Part shown: one piece after another, positions 26,183 through 34,082 of the stretch | How positions within the stretch are numbered: position 1 is the first letter of the stretch | Layout: each line of letters starts with the position of its first letter | Assembly: GCF_001894865.1 (NCBI RefSeq) | Contig: NZ_BCXA01000012.1 | Coordinates: 147,233 to 211,232 of the forward strand | Direction of reading: 5' to 3' | Source of the DNA: Rhodococcus maanshanensis NBRC 100610 | GTDB taxonomy: Bacteria > Actinomycetota > Actinomycetes > Mycobacteriales > Mycobacteriaceae | Length of the DNA: 64,000 bases | Notes under the pieces: model-generated | Told to the model about the DNA's origin: nothing | Seen by the model: the letters and a program-made list of their open reading frames with translations, nothing else | Databases searched by the model: none | Program-made: the position numbers and the translations under genes

Positions 26183-26604
26183 GACGCCGCCCCCGTCCGT
26201 GCCCGCACCTCGTCCAGCTTGGCCGACAGTTCGTCCGGTGTGATCAGGCCCTTGTTGATCAGGGTCTTCGCGGCGACGGTGGCCCATCGGGCGTAGTAGG
26301 GGAGTCCGAAGTAGAGCGTCGCGCCGAGATCGTTCTCGGCCCGGCGTCGCTCCTCGGAATTCCACACGCCGCGCCAGCCCAGGCATTCACAGGTGACGTA
26401 GGTGCGCATCTCCCATGGCTCTTCGTCCTTCTCCTTGTACTCGATCGGCAGGTCGGGTTGGCCGCCGACGTCGTGGAGGACGTGCCGCAGTGCGGCGAAC
26501 ATCTCGTTGGAGATCTCGTAGGGCGAGTCCAACGGATTGCGGTAGACCGGTGCGATATCTGCGACGCGGGTCTGAAGCGCGTCGAAACTGTTCGGTGAAC
26601 TCAT
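26179..26604 (-). CDS. Nitrile hydratase beta N-terminal-like subunit, thiocyanate hydrolase beta-like
   Basis: 141 residues, helical, with YEISNEMFAALRHVLHD, TYVTCECLGWRGVWNSEERRR and a C-terminal LINKGLITPDELSAKLDEV typical of the N-terminal half of nitrile hydratase beta subunits. First enzyme gene of the set (order beta-N, beta-C, alpha, accessory, the order scnB-scnA-scnC-P15K of Thiobacillus). It follows cbtB by 90 bp on the same strand, so it may share the cbtB transcript. The ATG has a weak GGAGATC-like RBS. Confidence 0.8.
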   Translation of the reverse strand: MSSPNSFDALQTRVADIAPVYRNPLDSPYEISNEMFAALRHVLHDVGGQPDLPIEYKEKDEEPWEMRTYVTCECLGWRGVWNSEERRRAENDLGATLYFGLPYYARWATVAAKTLINKGLITPDELSAKLDEVRARTGAAS

Positions 26605-26694
26605 CGAGATCTCCGTCGTTCGTCGAGCCTCGGCCGGTCCGTCAGGAACGGGGGCCGTGTTGTCCGAACCGGTGGCTCATGCTCGCCGGTTCGG

Positions 26695-26889
26695 TTAATG
26701 GCAGGGCAGGCCGAGCAGGTGCCTACCGTCGTGCATCAGTTCGTGCATGTACATGCCGGAGCGGGAGATCGCCCCCTGGTCGAATCCGACCAGGTAGAGC
26801 GTGAGCAACGCGAACAGGATCACGCCGATGGCGAGGACGATCGCGCCCATCGATTCCACTGTCCCGCTTGGCGAATGGACTACTGCCAT
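26695..26889 (-). CDS. cbtB: CbtB-type cobalt transporter subunit (orphan copy)
   Basis: 64 residues: one membrane helix (about 15-36) and the conserved CbtB tail with HELMHDGRHLLGLPCH, rich in His and ending in Cys-His. CbtB works with CbtA in predicted B12-regulated cobalt uptake; no cbtA adjoins this copy. ATG 26889 has AGGAGG upstream. The last 37 residues are almost identical to the second CbtB at 31417. Its place between a cobalamin-riboswitch-like leader and a cobalt enzyme operon suggests it helps supply cobalt to that enzyme. Confidence 0.85.
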   Translation of the reverse strand: MAVVHSPSGTVESMGAIVLAIGVILFALLTLYLVGFDQGAISRSGMYMHELMHDGRHLLGLPCH

Positions 26890-26899
26890 GGTTCCTCCT

Positions 26900-27020
26900 G
26901 GTAACGGGACGTCCCGTGGTTCCAACGAAGGTCGGCGTGTTCTCGCGGTCGGGGAGCTGATCCCCGATCACAGTGTCGCGGCCCTCTGAGGCTACACCGC
27001 CTGCCGTGGCGATCTCGGGT
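26900..27020 (-). promoter_or_regulatory. Cobalamin-riboswitch-like leader upstream of cbtB and the hydratase operon
   Basis: Read on the minus strand, the leader contains GCGGTG, then CGCGACACTGTGATC, a hairpin GGGGATCAGCTCCCC, and GCGAGAACACGCC in place of the usual AGCCAGGAGACC box. The order and spacing follow the canonical riboswitch at 31640, but several bases differ. A perfect 14-bp palindrome (26904-26917, ACGGGACGTCCCGT) sits just before the ribosome binding site and could hide it. Upstream, GCCGTGGCG/CGCCACGGC forms a further 9-bp stem. Confidence 0.55.
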
Positions 27021-27094
27021 TTCTTCCGGAATGACGACCGCGCCACGGCCCCGCAATTCGCACCGGTGAGCCGTAGATGGTGTGAACTGGGTGC

Positions 27095-28687
27095 GTGGCA
27101 ATCGCATCCCCCGGAGACCAGCCCGCACGGCCGCGTCTCGTACTGCTCTCGTTGATCATCGTGGCCGCCGTCGCGAACCTGAACCTGGCGGTGGCAAACG
27201 TCGCGCTGCCGGACATCGGGAAGGCCTTCGACGCCAGCCAGACACAGCTCAACCTGATCGCGGTCGGCTACTCGGTCGGGCTCGCCGCGTCCGTGCTGTA
27301 TCTCGGTGCCCTCGGCGATCGGTACGGGCGCAAGACGATGCTGGTCCTCGGCATGGCGCTCTCGGTGCCTGCCAGCCTGATCGCCGCGTTCGCGCCCAAC
27401 TTCGAGGTGCTGTTCGCGGCCCGACTGTTCGGCGGCATCAGCGCTGGGTTGGCGTTCCCGACCACGTTGGCGCTGATCACCGCGCTGTGGTCCGGGGCGG
27501 CGCGTACCAAGGCGATCGCGCTGTGGTCGGCGATCGGTGGTGGCATCTCGGCGCTCGGGCCGCTTGCCTCCGGGGCGTTGTTGCAATGGTTCGAGTGGGG
27601 CTCGGTCTTCTTCATCACGCTGCCCCTCGCGCTGATCGCGCTCGGCCTCTCGGTCGTCTTCGTGCCCAGCCATGTGAACGAGTCGACGGATCCGGTCGAC
27701 CACTTCGGCGGCATGGTGTCCGTGGTGCTGGTCGCCGCCCTCGTACTCGGCATCAACTTCGCGCCCGTCGACGGGATGGGCGCCACCGCGCTGGGTCTGT
27801 TGGCGATCGCACTCGCCGCAGGGGCCGTGTTCTTCTGGCGTCAACTGAGGGCTCCCGCACCGCTTTTCGATCTCCGTGTGGCCCGTCGCCGGATCTTCTG
27901 GGTGGCCGCGGTCGCGGGCATCGTGGTGTTCGGGACGCTGATGGGCACGATGTACATCGGCCAGCAGTTCATGCAGAACGTCCTGGGCTATTCCACGCTC
28001 GCGGCTGGTTCGGCGGGCCTGCCAGCCGCCGCGGTGATGGTCCTGGTGGCGCCGCAGTCCGCGAAGCTGGTCGAGTCCCACGGCGCCAGGTTCACCCTGT
28101 TGCTCGGGTACGTGGCGATCGTGGCGGGACTGCTGGTGGCGCTGCTGTTGTGGAAGGAGGACGCGCAGTACTGGAAGATCGCGCTCGGCTACATCTTCCT
28201 CGGCATCGGTGTCGGGCTCGCGGGCACGCCTGCGTCCCGGTCGCTGACCGGCTCGGTGCCGGTGTCCAGGGCCGGAATGGCCTCGGGCACGGCGGATCTG
28301 CAGCGTGACCTCGGTGGCGCCATCGTCCAGTCCGTGCTCGGCGCGCTGCTCACTGCCGGGTACACGGCCTCCTTCGCCGCGGCCATCGCCTCGTCGCCCC
28401 AGTCGGATCAGGTCAGCTCGGAGGTGGAGTCCGCCCTGGAGAAGTCCTTCGCCGGCGCCGCGGACATCGCCGAGCGGTACCCGCAGTACGCGGAGCCGAT
28501 CATGAGCGCGGCGCGGTCGGCGTTCCTCGACGGCGACACCAAGGCCTACGCGGCGGCGATTCTCATCGTGCTGGTCGGCTCGGCGTTGGTCTTCTTCGCG
28601 TTCCCCAAGCGCGACGAGGAACGCGCCCTGCTGGCGCACTACCACGAGACCGACAACGCTGCGGAGCAGTCGAGCGGCGTGCGGTAG
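27095..28687 (+). CDS. MFS drug:H+ antiporter, DHA2 (14-helix) family
   Basis: 530 residues, about 14 membrane helices. Motif A-like LGDRYGRKTML (about 73-83) and motif C-like GGGISALGPLASGALLQW (about 149-166) identify a proton-driven efflux pump of the EmrB/QacA type. A long loop between the last helices (about 425-480) is charged. GTG 27095 start; it is divergent from the cbtB leader with about 75 bp to the riboswitch-like region. Substrate not predictable. Confidence 0.87.
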   Translation: MAIASPGDQPARPRLVLLSLIIVAAVANLNLAVANVALPDIGKAFDASQTQLNLIAVGYSVGLAASVLYLGALGDRYGRKTMLVLGMALSVPASLIAAFAPNFEVLFAARLFGGISAGLAFPTTLALITALWSGAARTKAIALWSAIGGGISALGPLASGALLQWFEWGSVFFITLPLALIALGLSVVFVPSHVNESTDPVDHFGGMVSVVLVAALVLGINFAPVDGMGATALGLLAIALAAGAVFFWRQLRAPAPLFDLRVARRRIFWVAAVAGIVVFGTLMGTMYIGQQFMQNVLGYSTLAAGSAGLPAAAVMVLVAPQSAKLVESHGARFTLLLGYVAIVAGLLVALLLWKEDAQYWKIALGYIFLGIGVGLAGTPASRSLTGSVPVSRAGMASGTADLQRDLGGAIVQSVLGALLTAGYTASFAAAIASSPQSDQVSSEVESALEKSFAGAADIAERYPQYAEPIMSAARSAFLDGDTKAYAAAILIVLVGSALVFFAFPKRDEERALLAHYHETDNAAEQSSGVR

Positions 28688-28714
28688 CGCCCGCGACCGG
28701 TGTGCCGAATTCGG

Positions 28715-28742
28715 GTGTTCCCCGGCGCGAACGCGGGAACAC
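28715..28742. promoter_or_regulatory. Inverted repeat upstream of osmC-like gene
   Basis: GTGTTCCC (28715-28722), 12-bp spacer, GGGAACAC (28735-28742), in the 94-bp gap between the MFS stop and the osmC-like ATG. May be an operator for the osmC-like gene or a terminator for the MFS gene. Confidence 0.45.
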
Positions 28743-28781
28743 TGGTCCTGACCACACTCACGCTCGACGGAAGGAACACCC

Positions 28782-29219
28782 ATGCCGACACGCACCTCCC
28801 GCACCGCCTGGAACGGCACCCTGCAGGACGGGTCCGGTCAGGTCGAACTCAGCAGTTCCGGTGCGGGCACCTTCGAGGTCTCGTTCCCCAAGCGTGCCGC
28901 CGAGGACGCGGGCGGGACCACGAGCCCCGAGGAGTTGATCGCCGCGGCGCACTCGTCCTGCTACGCGATGCAGCTCTCCGCGTTGATCGCGGAGGCGGGC
29001 GGCACCCCGCAGAGCCTGGAGATCACCGCGGACGTGACGCTGGGCCCCGACGACCCGGGATTCAAGCTGACCGGGATCGCGCTCACCGTCCACGGCGAGG
29101 TCGACGGGCTCGACGCGGACGGGTTCGCCGCGGCGGCGCAGGCCGCCAAGCAGACCTGCCCGGTGAGCAAGGCCCTGACCGGGGTCCCGATCACCCTCGA
29201 TGCGGCGCTGGTCACCTAG
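28782..29219 (+). CDS. OsmC-family peroxiredoxin
   Basis: 145 residues. The two reactive cysteines of OsmC/Ohr proteins are present in AAAHSSCYAMQLS (about 60) and KQTCPVSKAL (about 126), and the TSPEELIAAAHSSCY core matches OsmC rather than Ohr. These cytosolic enzymes reduce organic hydroperoxides. GAAGGA lies six bases before the ATG. A DsbA-family gene follows on the same strand after 42 bp, making a thiol-redox pair. Confidence 0.9.
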   Translation: MPTRTSRTAWNGTLQDGSGQVELSSSGAGTFEVSFPKRAAEDAGGTTSPEELIAAAHSSCYAMQLSALIAEAGGTPQSLEITADVTLGPDDPGFKLTGIALTVHGEVDGLDADGFAAAAQAAKQTCPVSKALTGVPITLDAALVT

Positions 29220-29261
29220 AAACCAGGAACAGAAGCGCGATGGTGGACGTTTCAACCATCC

Positions 29262-29999
29262 GTGAGCCTCGAAACGAACAGCCAGCCCGTAACCGCCACC
29301 GAGCCCGCCGTGGTGATGGAGGTCTGGTCGGACATCGCCTGCCCGTGGTGCTACATCGGTAAGAGCCGCTTCGCGGCCGCCCTGGAGAAGTTCGAGCACC
29401 GTGATCGGGTGCGGGTGGTGTGGCGTTCCTACCAGCTGGCCCCCGAGACGCCGGTCGGTGCCAGGGCCAGCGAGCTCGAGGCGCTGGCTCGGCACAAGGG
29501 CCTGCCTGCCGATCAGATCAGGCAGATGTTCGCCCACGTCGCGTCCACCGCGGCGGCCGACGGACTGACGATGGACTTCGACACCGTGATCGCCGCGAAC
29601 ACCTTCGACGCCCACCGGCTGGTCCACCTCGCGGGGGACCGGGGCCAGGACGTGATGGAGGCGCTGTTCCGCGCCCACTTCACCGATGGCCGGGTGGTCG
29701 ACGACCGCGACGAACTGGTCGCGATCGCCGCCGAGACCGGGCTCGACGCGACCGCGATCCGCGCCGCACTCGAGACCGACGCCGCGGCCGATCAGGTGCG
29801 CGAGGACATCGAGGAGGCGCGCCTGCTCGGCGTCACCGGCGTGCCGTTCTTCGCGGCCAATCGGGCGATCGGCGTCTCGGGTGCGCAGCCCGTCGAGGTG
29901 TTCACCCAGCTGCTCGAGGAGGCCTACGCGCAGTCGGGGGCGATCGTCACCCTCGGCGACGACGCCGGGAGCTGTGCCGACGACTCCTGCGCCGTCTAG
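29262..29999 (+). CDS. DsbA-family (FrnE-like) oxidoreductase
   Basis: 245 residues. Thioredoxin fold with an all-alpha insertion; active site DIACPWCYIGKSRF (CPWC, about 27-30), then the insertion and the cis-Pro loop GVTGVPFFAANR. This is the cytosolic FrnE branch (2-hydroxychromene-2-carboxylate isomerase/DsbA superfamily). There is no signal peptide. C-terminal DDAGSCADDSCAV carries two extra cysteines six residues apart. Its stop touches the convergent membrane-protein gene (4-bp overlap). Confidence 0.88.
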   Translation: MSLETNSQPVTATEPAVVMEVWSDIACPWCYIGKSRFAAALEKFEHRDRVRVVWRSYQLAPETPVGARASELEALARHKGLPADQIRQMFAHVASTAAADGLTMDFDTVIAANTFDAHRLVHLAGDRGQDVMEALFRAHFTDGRVVDDRDELVAIAAETGLDATAIRAALETDAAADQVREDIEEARLLGVTGVPFFAANRAIGVSGAQPVEVFTQLLEEAYAQSGAIVTLGDDAGSCADDSCAV

Positions 30000-30448
30000 C
30001 GGCGCGCGAAGTACCGCCGGGCGTCCGCACCCAACAACAGGTACAGCCCGGCGACCACCGCGATCACGTGGACGGTCCGCGCCAGACCGATGAGGGTCGA
30101 CGCGACCGTGAGGTCCGCGAGATCGAATCCGTTCGCCGACAACAGCCAGGCCGCCGGTTCGATCACCAGCGACCCGATCCCCACCGTCCCGAGGCCTATC
30201 AGCAGGGTCAGCCGGGCGGGGTTCGAGCCGCGCCGCATCGCGACGGCGAGCGCGTACACCGCGCCGTAGATCGCCAGCCGGACCGCGCCCTGGGCCGCCG
30301 CCGCGGACGGACTCGCGGCGCCCTCCTCCAGTGCGCGAGCCGCCTGGAGGATCGCCTCGACGATGCCGGCGAGCAGTGCGACGCAGAGCAGGGTGAAGGA
30401 GAGCTCCACCTGACGTGGCGGGCGGGTGCGGATCTCGGTGGTGGTCAT
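29996..30448 (-). CDS. Four-helix membrane protein of unknown function
   Basis: 150 residues; hydrophobic segments at about 17-36, 48-66, 75-96 and 120-140, followed by a basic C-terminus. No catalytic motif is visible, and I do not recognise the family. ATG 30448 is preferred because hydrophobic structure begins soon after; the frame extends to 30541. The gene overlaps the convergent dsbA-like stop by 4 bp and follows a strong hairpin that probably ends the cbtBA transcript. Confidence 0.6.
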   Translation of the reverse strand: MTTTEIRTRPPRQVELSFTLLCVALLAGIVEAILQAARALEEGAASPSAAAAQGAVRLAIYGAVYALAVAMRRGSNPARLTLLIGLGTVGIGSLVIEPAAWLLSANGFDLADLTVASTLIGLARTVHVIAVVAGLYLLLGADARRYFARR

Positions 30449-30548
30449 GGTTTCCGAGCGTGCCGCCCCGATGCGGCGCATGGCATCACCCTGTGGCGTG
30501 AATCCTCGCTCACCCCACGGTATCGGTCGGCGCTGCGGCACAACGAGA

Positions 30549-30591
30549 GAAGCGGTGGAGCCCGATGCAATGCACCGGCCTCCACCGCTTC
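30549..30591. terminator. Terminator downstream of cbtA
   Basis: Perfect 12-bp stem: GAAGCGGTGGAG at 30549-30560 with CTCCACCGCTTC at 30580-30591, 19-nt loop, located 17 bp beyond the cbtA stop on the minus strand and followed by a CT-rich stretch. Confidence 0.75.
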
Positions 30592-30607
30592 GCTCGAGTG
30601 GTGACCG

Positions 30608-31426
30608 TCAGCGGGCGGTCAACGCCTCCGACCGGGAGCTCGCCTTCGCGGCGCGCTCGGTGAGGAACGCGAACCCGAGGCCGAGCGCCAGCCACAGCGT
30701 GGCCTGGATCGCCAGCGACGAGATGCGGAACTCCCACAGCAGCGTCGCGGGGAAGTCGTCGCCGACCTCGTTGATGCCGGGCAGCACGACGTAGCCGATC
30801 GCGACGATCGCCAGGAACGCCAACGCCGGAGCCGCGACCTGCACCGACAGGTACCCGGTCGCGGCGACGAGGCGCGCGACGTACGCCGCGACCGCGACCG
30901 CGAACAAGCCGAGCACCACCGACGCCAGCCACAGCCAGGTGCGCTGGTTGATGGTGTCCGGGTCACCGACCGCGGGCGGGTTCGCCGGGTACTTGAAGAA
31001 CGGCACCGCCTCGATCGCCAGCCAACCCAGACCTGCCAGCGCCAGGGCCAGCACCGGACCCGACAGTGCCGTCACCCGGCGTGCGTAGTGGGCGACAGCT
31101 GCGAAGATCGCGCCGAGGGCCAGACCCGCGAGGGTCGTCGCGAGGAACAGGCCGAACCGCTGACCGTCGCGGCTGACGAGTGCATCGTCGCCGTGCGAGT
31201 GGCCTTCCTCTGCCGCGCCGCCCGCGTCGTGCGGGTGCTCGTCCGTCGTGGCGGCGTCGTGGCTGTGCTCCTCCGCCGGTGCGGAGGCCGCCTCCTCGAT
31301 CGCGATGGCCGCGTTGATGTGCGGCTCGCCGATCACGAACGCGACGGCACCGGCGAGCAGTCCGGCGACGAGGCCGGCCAGCAGGCCGCGGATGAGGAGG
31401 TTCTTGAAGGTTCCTGTCAGTGGCAC
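30608..31426 (-). CDS. cbtA: CbtA-type cobalt transporter
   Basis: 272 residues, about six membrane helices. N-terminal helix with GLLAGLVAGLLAG, then a His/Asp-rich loop (EEHSHDAATTDEHPHD and EEGHSHGDD, about 47-76) suited to binding Co2+ or Ni2+, and further helices with NPPAVGDPDTINQRT. Works with CbtB in predicted cobalt uptake. The start overlaps the cbtB stop by 10 bp. Controlled, by position, by the cobalamin riboswitch upstream of cbtB. Confidence 0.9.
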   Translation of the reverse strand: MPLTGTFKNLLIRGLLAGLVAGLLAGAVAFVIGEPHINAAIAIEEAASAPAEEHSHDAATTDEHPHDAGGAAEEGHSHGDDALVSRDGQRFGLFLATTLAGLALGAIFAAVAHYARRVTALSGPVLALALAGLGWLAIEAVPFFKYPANPPAVGDPDTINQRTWLWLASVVLGLFAVAVAAYVARLVAATGYLSVQVAAPALAFLAIVAIGYVVLPGINEVGDDFPATLLWEFRISSLAIQATLWLALGLGFAFLTERAAKASSRSEALTAR

Positions 31427-31611
31427 GGCAGGCCCAGCAGGTGCCGACCGTCATGCATCAGTTCGTGCATGTACATACCGGTGCGCGAGACCGCACCCTG
31501 GTCGAAGCCGACCAGGTAGAGGGTCAGCATCGCGAGCAGGACAACGCCCGCGATGATCATCGCGATGCCGACAGAATCGGTCGCCGTGCTGGGATTGTGT
31601 ACGAGTGCCAT
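31417..31611 (-). CDS. cbtB: CbtB-type cobalt transporter subunit
   Basis: 64 residues; membrane helix at about 15-36 and the HELMHDGRHLLGLPCH tail. Nearly the same as the copy at 26695 from residue 28 onward, but different in the N-terminal part. AGGAGG precedes the ATG. It overlaps cbtA, forming the classic cbtBA operon. Confidence 0.92.
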   Translation of the reverse strand: MALVHNPSTATDSVGIAMIIAGVVLLAMLTLYLVGFDQGAVSRTGMYMHELMHDGRHLLGLPCH

Positions 31612-31639
31612 GGTTCCTCCTGGGATTCCGCGTCCCTTA

Positions 31640-31760
31640 AAAAGCCCATGCGATGGCCCCGGTATCTGGCTGTCGAGGGTGTGCCTCGATCACAGTGGCG
31701 CGACCGCTCCGGACTCTCACCGGATTCCCGTCAACCATCGCTATTACCAGCGCACTCTCG
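31640..31760 (-). promoter_or_regulatory. Cobalamin riboswitch of cbtBA
   Basis: On the minus strand: GGGAATCCGGTGAGAGTCC (31711-31729), CGCGCCACTGTGATC (31688-31702) and AGCCAGATACC (31661-31671), the three conserved B12-box elements in the right order. A GGCCAT-ATGGGC hairpin followed by TTTTT (about 31641-31659) resembles an intrinsic terminator, and GGGA/TCCC pairing (31622-31636) lies just before the ribosome binding site. Cobalamin should switch cbtBA off. Confidence 0.88.
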
Positions 31761-31838
31761 CATTGACCCGACTGTGGTGTCAATCGCAACCGTCCGGCCG
31801 ATCGGCGAGACGTTCGCGCGTACTTCACCGGGCGGTCG

Positions 31839-32990
31839 GTGACAGTTGGCGGGTTCGCCATGCCGACCGGGATCGATGGGTCGGTGCGAATAGTGCAGCT
31901 GGCCAACTTCTACGGTCCCCGATCGGGTGGGCTGCGCACCGCCCTACACAACTGGGGCGCAGGCTATTGCGGACGCGGGCACGAGGTGATCCTGGTCGTT
32001 CCCGGCAGGCGCGACGCCGAGGAGGTGATGGCGAGCGGGGTCCTGCGGATCACCCTGGCTGCGGTGCCGATCCCGGGGACCGGTGGCTACCGCGCCGTCA
32101 ACCCGCGCCGGGTTGCCGATGTCGTGCGGGGGCTGCGCCCGGCCGCGCTGGAGGTGTCGGACCGGCTGACGCTGCGCGGCTTCGGGCAGTGGGCGCGTCG
32201 GCGGGACGTGCGGAGCGTGGTGGTGTCCCATGAACGACTCGACCGACTGCTCGGTCAGGTGCTGCCGCCGCGCACGGCGCGATCGTGGGCGGATGTCGCC
32301 AACGCCAGGATGGTGCGCAACTTCGATGCGGTGGTCTGCACCACCGCGTTCGCATCCGAGGAGTTCACCCGGATCGGCGCGGGAAACCTGTTCCGCGTTC
32401 CACTGGGCGTCGACCTGGCGCTGTTCCATCCGGATCGGCGGGACGAGGGCGTGCGCGAGCACTACGCCCTGCCGTCGCAACGGCTGTTGCTGCACTGCGG
32501 TCGGCTGTCGGTGGAGAAGCAGGTCGATCGCAGCATCGACGCGGTCCGGTCCCTCGTCGGGCAGGGCCAGGACATCCGACTGGTGATCGCAGGCGACGGG
32601 CCGAAGCGAGAAGCCTTGCGACACAGGGCGCGAAAGCTGCCGGTGCACTTCGCGGGCTTCATCGGCGACTCCGGACGGCTGGCGACGTTGTTCGCCTCCG
32701 CCGATGTCACCCTTGCGCCGGGCCCGCACGAGACGTTCTGCCTGGCGGCCCTGGAGTCGCTGGCCGCGGGGACGCCGGTGGTCGCGGCGCGGTCGTCCGC
32801 CCTCGCGGAGATCATCACCCCGGGTTGCGGGGCGCTGGCGCACGGGAGGGGCGTCGCGCTGGCGGACGCCGTCACCGAGGTCCTGGCCCTCCCCGCGGGT
32901 GCGCGCCGGGATTCGGCCCGGCTGCGGGCCGAACAGTTCAGCTGGTCGGCGTCAGTCGACGGGATGCTGTCGGTCCTGGCGGGGCGCTGA
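31839..32990 (+). CDS. Glycosyltransferase family 4
   Basis: 383 residues, GT-B fold. N-terminal half has NFYGPRSGGLRTAL; C-terminal half has LLLHCGRLSVEKQVDRSI and the retaining-transferase ExxxxxxxE motif in PHETFCLAALESLAAGTP. It resembles GDP-mannose-dependent mannosyltransferases of mycobacterial lipoglycan synthesis (MgtA/PimB-like), but donor and acceptor cannot be fixed. GTG 31839 or ATG 31860 may be the start. The 3' end overlaps the convergent esterase gene by 39 bp. Confidence 0.82.
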   Translation: MTVGGFAMPTGIDGSVRIVQLANFYGPRSGGLRTALHNWGAGYCGRGHEVILVVPGRRDAEEVMASGVLRITLAAVPIPGTGGYRAVNPRRVADVVRGLRPAALEVSDRLTLRGFGQWARRRDVRSVVVSHERLDRLLGQVLPPRTARSWADVANARMVRNFDAVVCTTAFASEEFTRIGAGNLFRVPLGVDLALFHPDRRDEGVREHYALPSQRLLLHCGRLSVEKQVDRSIDAVRSLVGQGQDIRLVIAGDGPKREALRHRARKLPVHFAGFIGDSGRLATLFASADVTLAPGPHETFCLAALESLAAGTPVVAARSSALAEIITPGCGALAHGRGVALADAVTEVLALPAGARRDSARLRAEQFSWSASVDGMLSVLAGR

Positions 32991-34034
32991 CGGCGGGGCG
33001 GACAGCGCAAGGCGCAACGCGGCCGCGGCCCGTCCCATCGCCTCGGGACCCGAGCGGCCGACCCCGACCATGTTCGCGAAGGAGTGGATCAGCCCGCGCT
33101 CGCACACGTGCTGTACCTCGACCCCCGCCTCGCGCAGCTTCTCGGCGTAGGCCTCTCCCTCGTCGCGCAGCGGATCGAATCCCGCCGTCACGACGTAGGC
33201 GGGAGGAAGGCCGGTGAGGTCGCCGTAGATCGGGGACAGCAGCGGATCGGTTCGGTCCACGCCCGCGGGGACGTAGCTTGCCTCGCAGAGGTCCATGAAC
33301 CGTTCGGTCAGGAAGAATCCGGTCGCGAAGGTCCTCCGGCTGGGCCGCTTCACCGCGACATCCGTCCCGGGATAGATCAGCAACTGGAACACGGGGGGTG
33401 CACCCAGCTCCCCGCGCGCGGCACGCTGGGCGAGGACGGCGGCGAGGTTGCCGCCCGCGCTGTCGCCGCCGACGGCGACCCGGTCCGGGTCGATGCCCAA
33501 GCCGGCCGCGTTGGCGGTCACGAACGAGTACGCCGCCTCGACGTCGCGCACGGCGGCGGGGAAGGGCGACTCCGGGGCCAGCCGGTAGTCGACGGCGACG
33601 ACCCGGATCCCGGCCCGCTCGGCGAGGAAGCGGCACACCGCGTCGTGGCTGTCGAGATCGCCGTAGACCCAGCCGCCGCCATGGAGGTAGACCAGCGCGG
33701 GCGACGTGGTGGTCAGGCCGCGAGGGGTGTAGAACCGCAGGCGGAGCGGGCCTGCCGGGCCGTCGATGTCGCGGTCGGTGACCGCACCGATCGGCGGATT
33801 GCCGCCGACGGCCCTGGAACTGGACAGCAGCGCGCGCCGGCCGCCTGGAATCGGACGCTCCTCGGCGGCCGCGCCCTCGAGCCTCCCCAACGCGAGCATG
33901 AGCTGCATCTCGGCGTCGAGGACGTTGCCGTCGATCTCCACCGGCCGCCCTGCCAGCCGGCGGAGGAGGCCCGCTGGCATCGACAGCAGGGTCTGCAACG
34001 CGTGCCGCTTCGCGGCGTCGAACGCCCTGGCCAT
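32952..34034 (-). CDS. Alpha/beta hydrolase of the hormone-sensitive lipase family
   Basis: 360 residues. HSL signature YLHGGGWVYGD (oxyanion hole, about 115-125), nucleophile GDSAGGN (about 189-195), and catalytic Asp/His candidates in AGFDPLRDEGE and GLIHSFANM. Hydrolyses carboxyl esters, usually short or medium chain. ATG 34034 is supported by TAGGTT ending 7 nt upstream on this strand. Convergent overlap of 39 bp with the glycosyltransferase gene. Confidence 0.9.
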   Translation of the reverse strand: MARAFDAAKRHALQTLLSMPAGLLRRLAGRPVEIDGNVLDAEMQLMLALGRLEGAAAEERPIPGGRRALLSSSRAVGGNPPIGAVTDRDIDGPAGPLRLRFYTPRGLTTTSPALVYLHGGGWVYGDLDSHDAVCRFLAERAGIRVVAVDYRLAPESPFPAAVRDVEAAYSFVTANAAGLGIDPDRVAVGGDSAGGNLAAVLAQRAARGELGAPPVFQLLIYPGTDVAVKRPSRRTFATGFFLTERFMDLCEASYVPAGVDRTDPLLSPIYGDLTGLPPAYVVTAGFDPLRDEGEAYAEKLREAGVEVQHVCERGLIHSFANMVGVGRSGPEAMGRAAAALRLALSAPPSAPRQDRQHPVD

Positions 34035-34082
34035 ACGGACGAACCTATCCGCTCGTCCCTGGGCGCATGCGCGGTTCGGGGC

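Noticed and set aside
26723..28819. 698-codon antisense frame over cbtB and the MFS gene
   Set aside because: Shadow of the MFS gene; the real minus-strand gene here is cbtB in another frame.
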